From Candidatus Dormiibacterota bacterium (GTDB lineage: Bacteria > Chloroflexota > Dormibacteria > Aeolococcales > Aeolococcaceae), in assembly GCA_036495095.1 (NCBI GenBank), contig DASXNK010000129.1:1-42176 (forward strand): a DNA stretch of 42,176 nt, read 5' to 3'. The notes under the pieces are model-generated. The model worked only from the letters and a program-made list of their open reading frames with translations. It searched no databases and was not told where the DNA came from. Shown here piece after piece: positions 41,829-42,176 of this stretch (position 1 is its first letter; every line of letters starts with the position of its first letter). Made by a program: the position numbers and the translations under genes.

Positions 41829-42176
41829 TGGCGGTCACGGTCACGATGCCGCAGCTCGGTGAGAGCGTCACCGAGGGCACCATCGGGAGGTGGCTGAAGC
41901 AGCCAGGTGAGCGGATCGAGCGCTACGAGCCGATCGCCGAGGTGATCACCGACAAGGTGAACGCCGAGGTGCCCGCCCCCTCCGACGGGGTGATGGGTGA
42001 GCTGATCGCGCCGGAGGGGGCCACCGTCCCCGTCGGCGGGGTCATCTGCACCATCCGCGGGCTCGACGAGGGCGCCGCTCCGGCCGCGGCCGCGCCCGCA
42101 CCGGAGGCCGCCGCCGCACCGGCTGCCCCGGCTCCGCAGCCGGCCCCACCTGCCCCCGCTCCGGCGGCCGCCGCGC
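41828..42176 (+). CDS. Dihydrolipoyl acyltransferase (E2), N-terminal part
   Basis: The first 116 codons of an E2 acyltransferase, cut by the window end. A lipoyl domain (about 1-78) starts VTMPQLGESVTEGTIGRWL. The lipoylated lysine is K43 in VITDKVNAEV; the domain ends with GGVICTIRGLDEG. An Ala/Pro linker follows, as usual between the lipoyl and peripheral-subunit-binding domains. E2 forms the complex core and moves the acyl group to CoA. The VITDKV context fits branched-chain or 2-oxoglutarate types; the catalytic domain lies outside the window. Confidence 0.93.
   Translation, partial: MAVTVTMPQLGESVTEGTIGRWLKQPGERIERYEPIAEVITDKVNAEVPAPSDGVMGELIAPEGATVPVGGVICTIRGLDEGAAPAAAAPAPEAAAAPAAPAPQPAPPAPAPAAAA

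Overview
The window is very GC-rich with dense, often overlapping genes, no tRNA or rRNA, no insertion sequence and no CRISPR array. It looks like ordinary chromosome of a free-living, probably monoderm bacterium. Clues are a Tad/Flp pilus cluster without a visible secretin, a mycothiol-type DsbA-like protein, an FtsEX-M23-Ctp cell-wall operon, an S53 (acid-type) secreted protease and many GTG/TTG starts. A terrestrial Chloroflexota, Ca. Dormibacterota or deep actinobacterial lineage would fit; this is inference, not a phylogenetic result.

Region 1 (1-7400): the C-terminal end of a GT2-type glycosyltransferase; a promoter-driven Pro/Ala/Gln/Trp-rich envelope protein closed by a strong terminator; a minus-strand operon of an ICMT/PEMT-like membrane methyltransferase and two tandem paralogous multi-spanning GT-C-like proteins; a soluble NarL/DegS-type histidine kinase; and a CDF metal exporter with a palindrome on its -10 element.

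Region 2 (7400-13480): Tad pilus genes in order: Flp pilin, CpaB/RcpC, REC-TadZ/CpaE, CpaF/TadA, TadB, TadC. The spaces around the pilin and before cpaE are rich in inverted repeats. No prepilin peptidase, TadE/F pseudopilin or secretin is present here.

Region 3 (13480-25480): a small hypothetical protein, a SAM methyltransferase, a secreted glycosidase-like TIM barrel, a PPOX flavoprotein, an S53 sedolisin, a DsbA-like protein, a DUF192 protein and ComF. Then comes a second, orphan CpaF ATPase start-stop coupled to a secreted CAP/SCP protein, followed by a MacB-type ABC exporter pair.

Region 4 (25480-36460): secA (preceded by a candidate leaderless four-codon minicistron), a glyoxalase-fold protein, a HAD-like protein, prfB with the classical programmed +1 frameshift, then ftsE-ftsX-M23 activator-ctp-lpd.

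Region 5 (36470-42176): a rhomboid protease, a minus-strand pair of sigma-70 factor and lipoprotein metallopeptidase, and, divergently, the E1alpha-E1beta-E2 genes of a branched-chain-type 2-oxoacid dehydrogenase (E2 is cut by the window end). The lpd at 35055 could supply the E3 subunit.

A theme across the window is a TANNNT-like -10 hexamer ending exactly 6 (once 7) nt before a start codon that has no Shine-Dalgarno sequence. I found this at seven starts, which suggests frequent leaderless mRNAs. Genes inside operons instead use start-stop overlaps (ATGA, GTGA, TGATG) or ordinary AGGAGG-type sites. All functional calls come from reading motifs by eye; no database search was run.
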